In this document: in pieces, positions 15,235-15,805 of the stretch
Layout: each line of letters begins with the position of its first letter
Position numbering within the stretch: position 1 is the first letter of the stretch
NCBI GenBank assembly: GCA_001803565.1
Contig: MHDQ01000278.1
Coordinates: 1 to 15,805 of the forward strand
From: Nitrospinae bacterium RIFCSPLOWO2_12_FULL_45_22
GTDB lineage: Bacteria > 2-12-FULL-45-22
DNA length: 15,805 nucleotides
Reading direction: 5' to 3'
The notes under the pieces: model-generated
What the model was told of the DNA's origin: nothing
What the model saw: the letters and a program-made list of their open reading frames with translations, nothing else
The model's database searches: none
Made by a program: the position numbers and the translations under genes

Positions 15235-15805
15235 ATGAGGATACAGAAAATAGGATACAGGAAACAATTGACATTAGAGGAGTTTGGAGATTTAGTTGTT
15301 TGGCAAAAAGTGCGCCAACCTTATCCCCCCCTTTATCCTGTTTTCTATACCCTGTATTCTAAGATCAAAATATTCTTCGAGCTGAGCAAAGTAAAGATAT
15401 CGCTCCTGGCGGCTCTATCTACTGCCACGGGTTTTATCCTTGCTACTGATGGATTATTAGCCGAAATAATTATTCCGACACTAGGAATTTTTTTGCTCGC
15501 ATGTGGCGCCTCTGCGCTAAATCAATATCAGGACAGAAAAATAGACGCATTGATGGATAGGACAAAACTGCGGCCAATACCCTCAGGAAAAGTGCCGCCA
15601 TTCAGGGCTTTATTTGTTGCATTATTACTGATCTTTGCTGGCTCCTTAATACTTTTCTCTGGCTCTACCTTAGCGGTATTGGGTTTAGGGGTCTTCGCAG
15701 TCTTATGGTATAACGGCGTCTATACCTATCTTAAAAGAAGGAGTACCTTTGCGGTGTTACCCGGTGCCCTGATTGGTGCGATACCCCCAGCTATAGGCTG
15801 GGTAG
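15235..15805 (+). CDS. ctaB: Heme O synthase (protoheme IX farnesyltransferase), 5' part, with unusual N-terminal extension
   Basis: A UbiA-family membrane prenyltransferase that adds farnesyl to heme b, giving heme O for the oxidase. Residues from about 47 (FFELSKVKISLLAALSTATG) match the family start. The prenyl-diphosphate site is N96-QYQ-D100-RKI-D104, followed by MDRTKLRPIPSGKV. Four or more helices are visible before the window edge cuts the gene at about residue 190. The frame is open from the ATG at 15235, 4 bases after the coxB stop, but residues 1-45 are encoded by repeat R9, including an FGDLVVWQK segment foreign to this family. Starts at 15268 (TTG), 15310 (GTG) or 15352 (CTG) are alternatives. 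Confidence 0.92.
   Translation, partial: MRIQKIGYRKQLTLEEFGDLVVWQKVRQPYPPLYPVFYTLYSKIKIFFELSKVKISLLAALSTATGFILATDGLLAEIIIPTLGIFLLACGASALNQYQDRKIDALMDRTKLRPIPSGKVPPFRALFVALLLIFAGSLILFSGSTLAVLGLGVFAVLWYNGVYTYLKRRSTFAVLPGALIGAIPPAIGWV
15236..15360. repeat. R9: inverted ATACAG-word element enclosing a four-helix-bundle-like fragment
   Basis: The left arm GGATACAGAAAATAGGATAC (15239-15258) continues GAGGAA-like words. The right arm (15331-15358) reads, on the opposite strand, GAATACAGGGTATAGAAAAC then AGGATAA, an imperfect inverse match. Between them, 15268-15318 encodes LTLEEFGDLVVWQKVRQ in the same frame as the heme O synthase. Confidence 0.72.
15268..15318 (+). pseudogene. Possible remnant of a four-helix-bundle (23S rRNA IVS-type) protein start
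   Basis: Seventeen codons from TTG read LTLEEFGDLVVWQKVRQ. The pattern F-x-DL-x-VWQK near the N-terminus is characteristic of the four-helix-bundle proteins encoded in 23S rRNA intervening sequences and in many scattered copies. The rest of that protein (an ARELxxxIY-like helix and beyond) is missing. The similarity is from memory of the family and rests on about ten residues, so it could be coincidence. Confidence 0.5.

Noticed and set aside
15268-15318. A 23S rRNA intervening sequence at this place
   Set aside because: No rRNA sequence surrounds it; only a protein-start-like fragment is present.

Overview
The window looks like chromosomal DNA of an uncultured Gram-negative-type bacterium with moderate GC content. 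I cannot assign a phylum from sequence alone. The clues are a plsX-fab cluster that uses FabK as enoyl reductase, a caa3-type oxygen reductase, and many small hairpin-like repeats built of degenerate short words, a style I associate with candidate-phylum genomes. No rRNA, tRNA, CRISPR array, transposase or phage gene is visible, and no gene-free stretch exceeds 300 bases.

Layout. Positions 1-52 hold the tail of a plus-strand gene. A minus-strand cluster follows: folD (141-1013), an atypical receiver-domain protein (1021-1506) and a DNA repair methyltransferase (1669-2220). Divergent from it, behind a promoter that matches the sigma70 consensus at every hexamer base, runs a plus-strand lipid-synthesis operon (2418-10536): DUF177 protein, rpmF, plsX, fabH, fabK, fabD, fabG, acpP, fabF and rnc. 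It makes acyl-ACP by type II fatty acid synthesis and feeds PlsX; fabZ is not in the window. Next is a respiratory cluster (10601 to the right edge): a SCO copper chaperone, cytochrome oxidase subunits I, III, IV and II (II carries CuA plus a fused cytochrome c domain), and the start of a heme O synthase. Subunit I has the YS signature of A2-type oxidases. The genes predict terminal oxygen reduction using cytochrome c, with assembly and heme-modifying factors alongside.

The most unusual content is between the genes. Nearly every gap longer than about 60 bases holds an inverted arrangement of short degenerate words (elements here called R1 to R9). R1 and R2 are homologous inverted copies that share a 20/20 block and a 15/16 block. 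These elements intrude on gene ends. They appear to supply the last residues and stops of folD, the methyltransferase and coxA, the stop of fabD, the ribosome site of fabG, and the N-termini of SCO and heme O synthase. R9 encloses a short in-frame stretch resembling the start of a four-helix-bundle (23S rRNA intervening-sequence type) protein. This suggests, but does not prove, a link between the hairpins and that family. A second oddity is fabF, whose only sensible start is CTG.
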